DNA of 64,000 bases from Rhodosalinus halophilus (GCF_003298775.1 NZ_QNTQ01000006.1:186001-250000), one strand, 5' to 3'; positions 26,556 to 35,355 are shown, numbered from the stretch's first letter. The notes: generated by a model from the letters alone, not told the origin. Numbers and translations are program-made.

Positions 26556-27842
26556 ATGAAGATGAGACTCACCGCAGCGGCGCTGGCCGCCTGCATGGCC
26601 GCCGGGCCGGCGCTCGCCGATCTGGTGTTCCCGGACCTGAGCTACCGGACCGGCCCCTACGCCGCGGGCGGCATCCCGTTCTCGGACGGCTACCGCGACT
26701 ATTTCACGCTGGTGAACGAGCGCGACGGGGGCATCGGCGGCGTGAAGGCCCGCGTCATCGAGTGCGAGACCGGCTACAACACCGAAAAGGGCGTCGAGTG
26801 CTACGAGGCCACCAAGGGCGAGGGCGCCCTGGTCTATCAGCCGCTCTCGACCGGCATCACCTACCAGCTCATCCCCAAGGTCTCGGCCGACGAGATCCCG
26901 CTGCACACGATGGGCTACGGCCGCACCTCGGCCAAGAACGGCGAGGTGTTCAAGTGGGTCTTCAACTACCCGGCCAACTACTGGGACGCGGCCTCGGTCG
27001 CGATCAAGTATCTGCTCGACGAGAACGGCGGCGACCTCTCGGGCAAGGACATCACGCTGCTCTACCACAACTCCGCCTACGGCAAGGAGCCGATCCGCAC
27101 GCTCGAAAACCTCGCCGAGAAGCACGGCTACAATTTCTCGACCATCGCTGTGGACCATCCCGGCCAGGAGCAGAAGAGCCAGTGGCTCCAGATCCGGCGC
27201 GAGCGGCCCGACTACGTGATCATGTGGGGCTGGGGCGTGATGAACCAGGTCGCGATCCAGGAGGCCGCGAACGTCCGCTTCCCGATGGAGAACTTCATCG
27301 GCAACTGGTGGGCGGGCGCCGAGCATGACGTGACGCCCGCGGGCGACGCCGCCGACGGCTACAAGGCGCTCAACATGAACCGGATCGCCGATTATCCCGT
27401 CTTCGACGACATCCAGGAGCACGTGGTGGACGCGGGGCTCGCCGCGGGCGACGGTTCGAACGTGGGCAAGGTGCTCTACACCCGCGGCATGTATGCCGCG
27501 ATGCTCGCCGTCGAGGCCGCGAAGACCGCGCAGGAGATCCACGGCACCGCCGACATCACGCCCGCGATGATGCGTGACGGCATGGAGGCGCTGGAGATGA
27601 CCGAGGCTAGGATGGAAGAGCTCGGCATGCCGGGCATCGGGCCGGAGTTCTCCGTTTCCTGCTCGAACCACGGCGGCTCGGGCGGCGGCATCGTCCAGCA
27701 GTGGGATGCGGCCGCGGGAGAGTGGAAGCCGCTGACCGACTACATCCAGCCCGACCAGGAGGTCATCCAGCCCCTCATCGAGGAGGACTCGATGGCCTTC
27801 GCGCAGGAGAACGACATCTCCCTGCGCTGCAACGAGAGCTGA
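26556..27842 (+). CDS. ABC transporter periplasmic substrate-binding protein (branched-chain amino acid family)
   Basis: A 428-residue periplasmic receptor. The signal peptide ends near PALADL (about residue 22). The mature protein begins SYRTGPYAAGGIPFSDGYRDYF, a leucine/isoleucine/valine-binding-type fold, with later WGWGVMNQVAIQEAANV. An additional Cys pair (ECETGYNTEKGVECYE) suggests a disulfide. The ligand is unknown; with CoA ligases flanking the transporter, a carboxylate such as an aromatic or short-chain acid is plausible. GGAGGAGG precedes the ATG, consistent with high expression. Confidence 0.92.
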   Translation: MKMRLTAAALAACMAAGPALADLVFPDLSYRTGPYAAGGIPFSDGYRDYFTLVNERDGGIGGVKARVIECETGYNTEKGVECYEATKGEGALVYQPLSTGITYQLIPKVSADEIPLHTMGYGRTSAKNGEVFKWVFNYPANYWDAASVAIKYLLDENGGDLSGKDITLLYHNSAYGKEPIRTLENLAEKHGYNFSTIAVDHPGQEQKSQWLQIRRERPDYVIMWGWGVMNQVAIQEAANVRFPMENFIGNWWAGAEHDVTPAGDAADGYKALNMNRIADYPVFDDIQEHVVDAGLAAGDGSNVGKVLYTRGMYAAMLAVEAAKTAQEIHGTADITPAMMRDGMEALEMTEARMEELGMPGIGPEFSVSCSNHGGSGGGIVQQWDAAAGEWKPLTDYIQPDQEVIQPLIEEDSMAFAQENDISLRCNES

Positions 27843-27851
27843 GGCGCGAGA

Positions 27852-27897
27852 CCCCGGCCGCGGCGTGCGCCGCGGCCGGGGCGGCAAGAGCTTTTTT
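27852..27897 (+). terminator. Strong hairpin after the binding-protein gene
   Basis: A perfect 14-bp stem CCCCGGCCGCGGCG/CGCCGCGGCCGGGG with a TG loop (27852-27881), then TTTTTT at 27892-27897. As it sits inside an operon it probably acts as a partial terminator or 3' mRNA protector, raising the binding protein relative to downstream gene products. Confidence 0.65.
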
Positions 27898-27953
27898 GAG
27901 AGAGGGCGGAGCGCGGGCCCGCGCCCGTCCGCTCCCCGGCGAGAGAGGCGAGG

Positions 27954-28778
27954 ATGCTCGACGCAGGCCGCACCGACCAGGCGCTCCTCGAGGTCAACAA
28001 CATCGAGGTGATCTACAACCACGTGATCCTCGTCCTGAAGGGCGTGAGCCTTTCCGTGCCCGAGGGCGGCATCGTCGCGCTTCTGGGCGGCAATGGGGCG
28101 GGCAAGACCACGACGCTCAAGGCGATCTCCAACCTGCTCGCCTCGGAACGCGGCGAGGTCACCAAGGGCTCCATCGTCTACCGCGGCGAGCGGGTGCAGG
28201 ATCTCGACCCCTCGGCGCTCGTCAAGCGCGGCGTGATCCAGGTTATGGAGGGCCGCCACTGCTTCGAGCATCTGACCGTGGAAGAGAACCTGCTCACCGG
28301 CGCCTATACGCGGTCGGCCGGCCGCGCGGACATCCAGCGCGATCTGGAGATGGTCTACGACTATTTCCCCCGCCTGAAGGACGTGCGCCGCAGCCAGGCG
28401 GGCTACACCTCGGGCGGCGAGCAGCAGATGACGGCGATCGGCCGCGCGCTGATGTCGCGGCCCGAGATGATCCTGCTCGACGAGCCGTCGATGGGCCTCG
28501 CGCCGCAACTGGTCGAGCAGATCTTCGAGATCGTGAAATCGGTCAACGAGAACGAGGGCGTGACCTTCCTTCTGGCCGAGCAGAACACCAACGTCGCGCT
28601 GCGTTTCGCGCGCTATGGCTACATCCTCGAATCGGGGCGCGTAGTGATGGACGGCCCGGCCGACGAGCTGCGCGAGAACCCGGACGTCAAGGAATTCTAC
28701 CTCGGCGTCTCCGAGGAGGGGCGCAAGAGCTTCCGCGACGTGCGCAGCTACCGCCGCCGCAAGCGATGGCTCGCGTGA
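27954..28778 (+). CDS. ABC transporter ATP-binding protein, LivF type
   Basis: A 274-residue second nucleotide-binding subunit. Walker A is GGNGAGKTTTLKAIS, Q-loop VIQVMEGRHCFEHLTVEENL (the LivF-type EGR), signature YTSGGEQQMTAIGRALM, Walker B MILLDEPSMGLAP, and LLAEQNTNVALRFARYGYIL near the H-loop position. The C-terminus is extended and basic (YRRRKRWLA). Together with the LivG, LivH, LivM and binding-protein genes it completes the importer. Confidence 0.93.
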   Translation: MLDAGRTDQALLEVNNIEVIYNHVILVLKGVSLSVPEGGIVALLGGNGAGKTTTLKAISNLLASERGEVTKGSIVYRGERVQDLDPSALVKRGVIQVMEGRHCFEHLTVEENLLTGAYTRSAGRADIQRDLEMVYDYFPRLKDVRRSQAGYTSGGEQQMTAIGRALMSRPEMILLDEPSMGLAPQLVEQIFEIVKSVNENEGVTFLLAEQNTNVALRFARYGYILESGRVVMDGPADELRENPDVKEFYLGVSEEGRKSFRDVRSYRRRKRWLA

Positions 28779-28846
28779 TGCCGCGCGACCTCGGGAACCC
28801 GGCCTCCCGCCCCCCGTTCCGCCCCGGAGAGAGAACGGAGGCTGAG

Positions 28847-29491
28847 ATGGACCGCAAGGCACTCGTGCGGGCGCTGATCGAGGATCAGGGCCGGCTCTGG
28901 AGCGAGGAGATCGGGGCGCGGATCGACGCGGATACGCCGGACGAGTGGTTTCACTGGCTGATCGCGGCGCTTCTGATGTCGGCGCGGATCAGCGCGACGC
29001 AGGCGGCGCAGGCCGCCGGTGCGCTCAAGGTCGAGGACCTGAACACCGTGCAGGGCGTGCTCGACAGTGACCGCGACCAGCGCATCCGCGTGCTGAACGA
29101 AAACGGATACGCGCGCTTCGACAACGTCGGCGCCGACCAGATATTCGAGGCCGCGCGACTGGTGCAGGAAGAGTACGGCGGCGATCTGCGCCGTCTGCGC
29201 GAGCAGGGCGGCGACGCGGCCGGCATTCGTGCGCGCCTGAAGCAGGTGAAGGGGATCGGCGAGGTCGGCGCCGACATCTTCTGCCGCGAGGCGCAGCTCG
29301 TCTGGGACGAACTCTTCCCCATGGCGGACGGCCACGCGATCGAGCAGGCGCGGGCCTTCGGCCTGCGGGACCGCCCCGAGGAACTGGCGCAGATGGCCGG
29401 CGGGCGCGAACGCTACGTCCGGCTGGTGACGGCGCTCGCCCGCGCGTGGCTGGACGGACCGTCCGAGAAAGTGAAGGAGGCAGCGGCATGA
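28847..29491 (+). CDS. Endonuclease III-like helix-hairpin-helix protein
   Basis: A 214-residue protein. LKQVKGIGEVGADIFCREAQ (about residues 130-150) is a helix-hairpin-helix motif like that of HhH-GPD DNA glycosylases, and the upstream helical part resembles the same fold. The C-terminal [4Fe-4S] Cys cluster of endonuclease III is absent, and the catalytic Lys/Asp pair cannot be confirmed. Its presence in a transport/CoA ligase operon is odd. AACGGAGG precedes the ATG at 28847, and the next gene overlaps by ATGA. Confidence 0.72.
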   Translation: MDRKALVRALIEDQGRLWSEEIGARIDADTPDEWFHWLIAALLMSARISATQAAQAAGALKVEDLNTVQGVLDSDRDQRIRVLNENGYARFDNVGADQIFEAARLVQEEYGGDLRRLREQGGDAAGIRARLKQVKGIGEVGADIFCREAQLVWDELFPMADGHAIEQARAFGLRDRPEELAQMAGGRERYVRLVTALARAWLDGPSEKVKEAAA

Positions 29492-30726
29492 AGGACAGAC
29501 CGGGAGCGGAGGGGCATTTCGACGCGCTGGAGGTGCGCAGCGCGGACGAACGCGCGGCCTGGCTGGCGGAGGAACTGCCGCGCCAGGTGGCGCTGGCGCG
29601 CTCGCTGCCGGGCTACGCCGAGGCGCTTCAGGACGTGGACGCCGACGCGATCACCAGCCGCGCCGCGCTGGCGGCGCTGCCCGTGCTGCGCAAGTCGCGG
29701 CTCGGCCATGCGCAGCAGGCCGACGCGCCCTTCGGGGGCTACACGACGCGGGCGGCGCATGAATTCGCGCATGTCTTCCAGTCGCCGGGGCCGATCTACG
29801 AGCCGGGCGGCGACGCTCCCGACTGGTGGCGCATGGGGCGCTTCCTGCATGCCTGCGGGGTGGGGCCGCAGGACATCGTGCAGAACTGCTTCGGCTATCA
29901 TCTCACGCCGGCGGGCATGATCTTCGAGAACGGCGCCCGCGCGGTCGGCGCCGCGGTTCTGCCAGCAGGCACGGGACAGACCGAGCTTCAGGTGCGCGCG
30001 GCGGCCGATATCGGGACGACCGCCTATGCCGGCACACCGGATTATCTGAAGACGATCCTCGAGAAGGCCGACGAGATGGGCGAGACGCTGCGCATCGAGA
30101 AGGCGGCGGTGGGCGGCGGCGCGCTCTTCCCGTCGCTGCGGCAGTTCTACGCCGATCGCGGCATCGCCTGCCTGCAATGCTACGCCACCGCCGATCTCGG
30201 CAACATCGCCTACGAAAGCGCGGCGATGGAGGGCATGATCGCGGACGAACACGTGGTGATCGAGATCGTCACGCCGGGCACCGGCGAGCCCGTTGCCGAC
30301 GGCGAGGTGGGCGAGGTGGTCGTGACCTCGCTCAACCCCGACTATCCGCTCATCCGCTTCGCCACCGGCGACCTCTCGGCGGTGATGCCGGGCGAAAGCC
30401 CCTGCGGCCGCACCAACATGCGCATCAGGGGCTGGATGGGCCGGGCGGATCAGACGACGAAGATCAAGGGCATGTTCGTCCGACCCGAGCAGGTCGCGGC
30501 GCTGGTCGCGCGGCACGACGAGATCGCGCGCGCCCGCGTCGTCGTCACCCGCGAGGGCGAGCGCGACGCGATGACGGTGCAGGTCGAGGCAGAGCGCGGC
30601 GAACCCGCGGTCTTCGAGGCGAGCGTCGCGGAGGTGCTGAAATTACGCGGCGCGGTCGAGATCGTGGCCCCCGGCAGCCTGCCGCGCGATGGCATCGTGA
30701 TCGAGGATCAGCGCAAGTACGACTAG
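29488..30726 (+). CDS. Phenylacetate-CoA ligase-like AMP-forming enzyme
   Basis: A 412-residue member of the PaaK-like adenylate-forming family. FQSPGPIYEPGGD replaces the usual Ser/Gly/Thr-rich P-loop. AYAGTPDYLKTIL, LQCYATADLGNIAYE, VVTSLNPDYPLIRFATGDLS and MRIRGWMGRADQTTKIKGMFV are all present. Last gene of the operon and the second CoA ligase in it; an aromatic or cyclic carboxylate substrate is suggested by family. The altered P-loop needs noting because it may change ATP handling. Confidence 0.85.
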   Translation: MKDRPGAEGHFDALEVRSADERAAWLAEELPRQVALARSLPGYAEALQDVDADAITSRAALAALPVLRKSRLGHAQQADAPFGGYTTRAAHEFAHVFQSPGPIYEPGGDAPDWWRMGRFLHACGVGPQDIVQNCFGYHLTPAGMIFENGARAVGAAVLPAGTGQTELQVRAAADIGTTAYAGTPDYLKTILEKADEMGETLRIEKAAVGGGALFPSLRQFYADRGIACLQCYATADLGNIAYESAAMEGMIADEHVVIEIVTPGTGEPVADGEVGEVVVTSLNPDYPLIRFATGDLSAVMPGESPCGRTNMRIRGWMGRADQTTKIKGMFVRPEQVAALVARHDEIARARVVVTREGERDAMTVQVEAERGEPAVFEASVAEVLKLRGAVEIVAPGSLPRDGIVIEDQRKYD

Positions 30727-30738
30727 AGGGCCGCGCGT

Positions 30739-30785
30739 CGGCCCTGTGCGGGCCTCCTCGCTGCGAAGAGGCCCGCACAGGGCCG
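30739..30785. terminator. Long hairpin between converging genes
   Basis: An 18-bp perfect stem (CGGCCCTGTGCGGGCCTC with its complement, 30739-30756 and 30768-30785) with an 11-nt loop. It separates the CoA ligase operon from the leftward phaC and probably terminates both, though there is no clear T-run. Confidence 0.6.
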
Positions 30786-30798
30786 ATGAGCGGGCCGC

Positions 30799-32574
30799 TC
30801 ACGTCTGGAAGACGTAGGTGCCCGGCGCCGGGCCAAGCGGCTTCAGCCCCTTCTTCGGCGCACCCATCGCCGGCGGCGCGACGGGATCGCTGCTGAGCCC
30901 TTTCAGCCACGCGCCCCATTCGGGCCACCACGATCCGTCCTTCGCCTCTGCATGGTCGAGCCATGAATCGGGATCCATGTAGAGCGCGCCCGGCGCGCGG
31001 TGGCCGATGCGGAAGCGCCGCCCGCGATGCCCCGGCTCCGAGACGATGCCGCCGTTGTGCCCGCCGCTGGTCAGCACGAAGCGCATGTCCACGTCGGTGA
31101 AGAGCTTCACCTTGTAGACCGAGCGCCAGGGCGCGATGTGGTCCTTTTCGGTGCCTACGGCGAAGATCGGCGTCTGGAGGTCGCGCAATGCGACGACCCG
31201 GCCCTCGACGGCGAAGCGCCCGGCGGTCAGCCGGTTTTCCATGAAGAGCGCGCGCAAATACTCCGAATGCATCCGCGCCGGCATGCGCGTCGCGTCGCGG
31301 TTCCACACGAGGATGTCCGCGTCCGGCTCCTCCTGCCCCATCAGGTATCGCCGCACCGCGCGCGACCAGATCAGATCCTCTGCGCGCAGCGCCTGGAAGG
31401 CGCCGGCCATCTGGCGCGAATCCAGCGTGCCCTGATCCCACATCATGTCCTCGAGGAAGGCGAGCTGGCTCTCGTCCACGAAGAGCAGCAACTCCCCGGC
31501 CTCGGCGAAATCCGTCTGCGCGGCCAGCAGCGAGAGCGAGGCGAGGCGCGCGTCCCCGTCGCGCGCCATGGCCGCCGCGGCGATCGACAGGATCGTTCCG
31601 CCTAGGCAGTATCCGCAGCCATGCACCTTCTCGGCGCCCGTGATCGTCGTCACCGCGTCGAGCGCGGCCATCACGCCATGGCGTCGATAGTCGTCGAGGC
31701 TGCGGTCGCGGTCCTTGGCGGTCGGGTTCGACCAGGAGATCGCGAAGACCGTGAAGCCCTGACCCACCAGCCAGTTGATCAGCGAATTGTGCGGCTGAAG
31801 ATCGAGGATGTAGTACTTCATGATCCAGGCCGGCACGATGAGCACCGGCTCGGGATGCACCGCCCCGGTTTGCGGCGTGTACTGGATCAGCTCGAAGATC
31901 TCGTTGCGATAGACGACCTCGCCCGGCGTGCAGGCCAGGTTCTCGCCCAGGCGGAACCGGCTCTCGGGCTCCGCAGGCTCGCCGGTGAGTTCGGCCAGAA
32001 CGTCGGCCTGCAGATTCTGCCAGCCATCGATGAGAGCCTGGCCGCGGCTTTCACGCAGCGACTCCAGGATCTCGGGGTTGAGCGCGGGATAGTTCGAGGG
32101 CGAGAGGGCGTCGAGCCCCTGCCGTATCATGAAGCCCACCCGCTCGGCGCTTTTCGGGCGCGCGCCGCGGATCGGCTCGGTGGCCATGTCCCACCAGTCC
32201 TGGGTGGCCAGGAACCCCTGTTGCCACAGCGCGAAGGGCGGACGCTGCCAGCCTTCATGGGTGAAGCGGTGATCCGTCGCGTCCGGGGCGAAGGGCGCCT
32301 CCGACCTGCCGGCGGCGTAGCGCGCGAGCTTCCAGCCGTTCTGCATCGCGCGCTCCGCAAGCTCGAGCTGCCGGCCCGGCGCACGCGCCAGATGCGTGGC
32401 CCAGTCGGCCCAGGCGGCCCAGGCCGCATGCGGCGACAGGCCTCCGGTCAGCCGGGCCTGAAGGGCGCGGGTCGCGCGGTCGAGCGTCTCGTGTGGATGG
32501 TCATGCGGGTGGCCGTGACCATCCGGCGCATCCGCGAGGCGGGACGCGCTCGGTCGGGCGTCGTCTCTCGGCAT
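30799..32574 (-). CDS. phaC: Class I poly(3-hydroxyalkanoate) synthase PhaC
   Basis: A 591-residue polymerase that makes polyhydroxybutyrate from hydroxyacyl-CoA on granules in the cytoplasm. The nucleophile Cys323 lies in the lipase-like box HGCGYCLGG. Asp in GTEKDHIAPW and His in TSGGHNGGIVSEPG complete the triad. The N-terminal ~100 residues and the NPEILESLRESRGQALIDGWQ region are typical of class I enzymes. A His-rich stretch (GHGHPHDHPHE, about residues 19-29) at the N-terminus is unusual. No phaZ, phaP or phaR is adjacent. Confidence 0.96.
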   Translation of the reverse strand: MPRDDARPSASRLADAPDGHGHPHDHPHETLDRATRALQARLTGGLSPHAAWAAWADWATHLARAPGRQLELAERAMQNGWKLARYAAGRSEAPFAPDATDHRFTHEGWQRPPFALWQQGFLATQDWWDMATEPIRGARPKSAERVGFMIRQGLDALSPSNYPALNPEILESLRESRGQALIDGWQNLQADVLAELTGEPAEPESRFRLGENLACTPGEVVYRNEIFELIQYTPQTGAVHPEPVLIVPAWIMKYYILDLQPHNSLINWLVGQGFTVFAISWSNPTAKDRDRSLDDYRRHGVMAALDAVTTITGAEKVHGCGYCLGGTILSIAAAAMARDGDARLASLSLLAAQTDFAEAGELLLFVDESQLAFLEDMMWDQGTLDSRQMAGAFQALRAEDLIWSRAVRRYLMGQEEPDADILVWNRDATRMPARMHSEYLRALFMENRLTAGRFAVEGRVVALRDLQTPIFAVGTEKDHIAPWRSVYKVKLFTDVDMRFVLTSGGHNGGIVSEPGHRGRRFRIGHRAPGALYMDPDSWLDHAEAKDGSWWPEWGAWLKGLSSDPVAPPAMGAPKKGLKPLGPAPGTYVFQT

Positions 32575-32660
32575 GGCGTCGTCGCTCCTGTTCTCCGTTC
32601 CGGTCTGTCAGGATCGGATGACATGAACGTGACGGTGCCGCCCCGACCCTGTGCAGGCAA

Positions 32661-32694
32661 GACGAAAGGGGCCGGCTCCGGGCGGAGCGGCCCC
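32661..32694 (-). terminator. Terminator of rpmJ
   Basis: Read leftward, GGGGCCG and CGGCCCC arms with an internal CTCC/GGAG pairing are followed by TTTCGTC. It lies 25 bp past the rpmJ stop. Confidence 0.65.
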
Positions 32695-32718
32695 AGGCTG
32701 CCTCTCCGGCAGGCGTTG

Positions 32719-32844
32719 TCAGCCCTGGCGTGCCTTGAAGCGGCGCTGGGTCTTGTTGATGACGTAGACACGCCCCTTGCGCCGCACCACGCGGCAGTCG
32801 CGGTGGCGGTTCTTCAGCGAGCGCAGCGAGTTCCTGACCTTCAT
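32719..32844 (-). CDS. rpmJ: 50S ribosomal protein L36, zinc-free (YkgO-like) type
   Basis: A 41-residue basic protein, [20 protein letters not shown] and so on, ending [11 protein letters not shown]. Only one Cys remains, so the four-ligand zinc ribbon of the classical L36 is missing. This is the normal chromosomal form in many alphaproteobacteria. It binds 23S rRNA in the large subunit. It stands alone with its own terminator, downstream of tRNA-Val on the same strand. Confidence 0.95.
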   Translation of the reverse strand: MKVRNSLRSLKNRHRDCRVVRRKGRVYVINKTQRRFKARQG

Positions 32845-32914
32845 GGTCCTCTCCTAAGTTCGCGCGGGCGCAGGGCTGCGCCTCGAGTCCGGTGCCGCGG
32901 GGCGGCGTGATCCA

Positions 32915-32989
<75 letters not shown>

Positions 32990-33121
32990 TCGGCCTTGAA
33001 CTTTCCGCGATGCCCCCGCGCAACTCGTGCGCCGGGGCGCGGGAGTCCGCGCCGGATGCGCGGCCTATAAAAGGTCTCGGAAAGGGGATCAAGGGCTTTT
33101 GGCACGACGCGCAAACGCGCT

Positions 33122-34021
33122 ATGTTGCCTGACAACGACGGAGGGCGTGCGGTGCCGAAGGCTCCCTATCACATCGATCTGCCCGAGCGGCGCAGCTCCT
33201 GCGTCGTCTTCGCCTCGCCGCACAGCGGCCGCGACTACCCCTGGACCTTCCTGCGCCGGACGGTGCTCGACGAGCTCTCGATCCGCTCGTCGGAGGATGC
33301 CTATGTGGACAGGCTCTTCGATTGCGCGCCGGAGTTCGGCGCGCCACTGCTGCGCGCGGGCGCACCACGCGCCTTCGTGGATCTCAACCGCTCGGCGGAA
33401 GAGCTCGACCCGGCCCTGATCGAGGGGGTGCGCCGCGGCTGCCACAACCCCCGCGTGACCTCCGGCCTGGGAGTGATTCCGCGCGTGGTGGCGAACGGGC
33501 GGGCGATCTATCGCGGCAAGCTCTCCTTCGACGAGGCGCAACGGCGGATCGACGGGGTCTGGCGTCCATATCACGAGGAGCTGCAGCGCCAGCTTGCGGC
33601 GGCGCACGGCACGCACGGTCAGGCGGTCCTGATCGATTGCCACTCGATGCCGCACGAAGCCGTGGACGGCATCGCCCGCGCCGGCGCGCGGCGGCCGGAA
33701 ATCGTGCTGGGCGACCGCTTCGGCGCGGCCGCGGCCCCCGAGATCGTGGATCGTGTCGAAGCGGCCTTCGCCGCCGCCGGCCTCACCGTCGTGCGCAACG
33801 CGCCCTTCGCCGGGGCCTACGTCGCGCAGCACTACGGGCGGCCGTCACGCAATCAGCATGTGGTGCAGGTCGAAATCGACCGCGCCATCTACATGAACGA
33901 GCAGCTCATTCGGCCGAACGCCAACTTCCACCCCTTCCGGCGAATCCTGCGCGGCATCGTGGCCGAGATCGCCGCGATGGGCGGCAGTGCGCATACGGTG
34001 TTGCCTCTCGCCGCGGAGTGA
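33122..34021 (+). CDS. N-formylglutamate amidohydrolase family protein
   Basis: A 299-residue enzyme (up to 10 shorter if it starts at the GTG at 33152, which has GGAGGG upstream). Family motifs are FASPHSGRDYPW, DAYVDRLFD, FVDLNRSAEELDP and VLIDCHSMPH (metal-binding His), with VVQVEIDRAIYMNE near the C-terminus. It hydrolyses N-formylglutamate or a related N-acyl amino acid, the last step of one histidine degradation route. No hut genes are adjacent, so the natural substrate is open. Confidence 0.9.
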   Translation: MLPDNDGGRAVPKAPYHIDLPERRSSCVVFASPHSGRDYPWTFLRRTVLDELSIRSSEDAYVDRLFDCAPEFGAPLLRAGAPRAFVDLNRSAEELDPALIEGVRRGCHNPRVTSGLGVIPRVVANGRAIYRGKLSFDEAQRRIDGVWRPYHEELQRQLAAAHGTHGQAVLIDCHSMPHEAVDGIARAGARRPEIVLGDRFGAAAAPEIVDRVEAAFAAAGLTVVRNAPFAGAYVAQHYGRPSRNQHVVQVEIDRAIYMNEQLIRPNANFHPFRRILRGIVAEIAAMGGSAHTVLPLAAE

Positions 34022-34027
34022 GGCGCG

Positions 34028-34051
34028 CCGATTTTTCGTACGAAAAATCGG
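34028..34051. repeat. Palindromic intergenic element (TTTTCGTACGAAAA type)
   Basis: A perfect 24-bp palindrome centred on TTTTCGTACGAAAA, directly after the stop of the amidohydrolase gene and facing dinB. Same design as the pair at 7599-7670. Confidence 0.65.
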
Positions 34052-34073
34052 CGGCGTCGGGCCCCCTGGGGCA

Positions 34074-34099
34074 GAAGAATTTTCGTGCGAAACTTCTTC
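34074..34099. repeat. Palindromic intergenic element, copy 2 of the 7599 element
   Basis: GAAGAATTTTCG, TG, then CGAAACTTCTTC: identical to 7599-7624 except for one substitution in the right arm. It ends 2 bp before the dinB stop codon. Confidence 0.68.
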
Positions 34100-34101
34100 G
34101 T

Positions 34102-35355
34102 TCACCGCAGCGATCGGCCCTTGAGGATGGCGTCGCGGCCGAAGCGCGCGCGGATGGTGTCGGCGGCGCGCTCGGCCTGACCGCGCCGCGCTGCCTGAGG
34201 GTCGAGCAGGTCTCCCGAGCGTTCCGCCTCGCCTGCAGGGCAGAGGTCGGACAACCCCACGCCCAGCAGCCGATAGGCCTGTCCGCCAGGCACCGTATCG
34301 AAAAGCTGGCGCGCGGTGCGGTAGAGGCGGTCGGCGAGCTGCGTGGCGTCGCGCAGCGCCTGCCGGCGGGTGAGCAGCCGGAAGTCGGCCTGCTTGAGCT
34401 TGAGCGTCACGACCCGGCCGGCGAGCCCCTTTGCCTTGGCGCGGTCCGCGACCTTCTCGGCCATGCGCCAGAGATGCCCGTCGAGGATCTCCGGGTCATC
34501 GATGTCCTCGCCGAAGGTCGTCTCGTTCGAGATCGACTTGGGCGCCGCATCCGGCGCGACCCGCCGCGCGTCCTCGCCGCGGGCGAGATGCCACAGCCGC
34601 GTCCCCATCGCGCCGAAGCGGGCTTCGAGCGCGGATTTTTCCCAGCGCCGCAGATCCGCGAAACGATGGATGCCTGCGCGCGTGAGCGCCTCCTGCCCCG
34701 CCTCGCCCACGCCCCAGATCGCGCGCACCGGCTGATCCGCGAGAAAGTCCAGCGTCTCCGCCCGCCCGATCACCGAGAAGCCGTGCGGCTTGTCCATGTC
34801 CGAGGCGAGCTTGGCCAGGAACTTGTTGTGCGACAGCCCGATCGAGCCGGTCACGCCGAGCTCCGTCTGCATCCGGCGCACGAGGCGCGCCAGCATAACG
34901 GCGGGCGGTTCGCCATGCAGCCGCGCGGTGCCGGAGAGGTCCAGAAACGCCTCGTCGAGCGACAGCGGCTCCACTGCCGGGGTGAGTTCGGTCATCATCG
35001 CGCGGATCGCGCGGCTCACCTCGGCGTAGAGGTCCATGCGCGGCTTGAGCACCACTGCATCGGGGCAGAGCGCGAGCGCCTTGAACATCGGCATCGCCGA
35101 GCGCACGCCGCGGATTCGCGCGATGTAGCAGGCGGTCGAGACCACGCCGCGGCGCCCGCCGCCGATGATGACCGGCTTGTGGGCGAGCTCGGGGCGGTCG
35201 CGTTTCTCGACGCTGGCGTAGAAGGCGTCGCAGTCCATGTGCGCGATGGACAGATCGAAAAGCTCGTCGTGCGTGACCACGCGCGGACGTCCGCAGGCGG
35301 GGCAGCGGGCGCCGGTCTCGAACCGGGTGAGGCAGTCGCGGCACAGAGCGGGCAT
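34102..35355 (-). CDS. dinB: DNA polymerase IV (Y family) with N-terminal zinc-ribbon-like extension
   Basis: A 417-residue translesion polymerase. Catalytic residues lie in AHMDCDAFYASVE and SLDEAFLDLSG; GSIGLSHNKFLAKLASDMDKP and the little-finger domain follow. The first ~35 residues are an additional module with two Cys pairs, CRDC and CPAC, 9 residues apart, resembling a zinc ribbon not found in the enterobacterial enzyme. The short C-terminus ends AILKGRSLR without an obvious QLxLF beta-clamp peptide. It stands alone, with no LexA-like box seen upstream. Confidence 0.93.
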   Translation of the reverse strand: MPALCRDCLTRFETGARCPACGRPRVVTHDELFDLSIAHMDCDAFYASVEKRDRPELAHKPVIIGGGRRGVVSTACYIARIRGVRSAMPMFKALALCPDAVVLKPRMDLYAEVSRAIRAMMTELTPAVEPLSLDEAFLDLSGTARLHGEPPAVMLARLVRRMQTELGVTGSIGLSHNKFLAKLASDMDKPHGFSVIGRAETLDFLADQPVRAIWGVGEAGQEALTRAGIHRFADLRRWEKSALEARFGAMGTRLWHLARGEDARRVAPDAAPKSISNETTFGEDIDDPEILDGHLWRMAEKVADRAKAKGLAGRVVTLKLKQADFRLLTRRQALRDATQLADRLYRTARQLFDTVPGGQAYRLLGVGLSDLCPAGEAERSGDLLDPQAARRGQAERAADTIRARFGRDAILKGRSLR

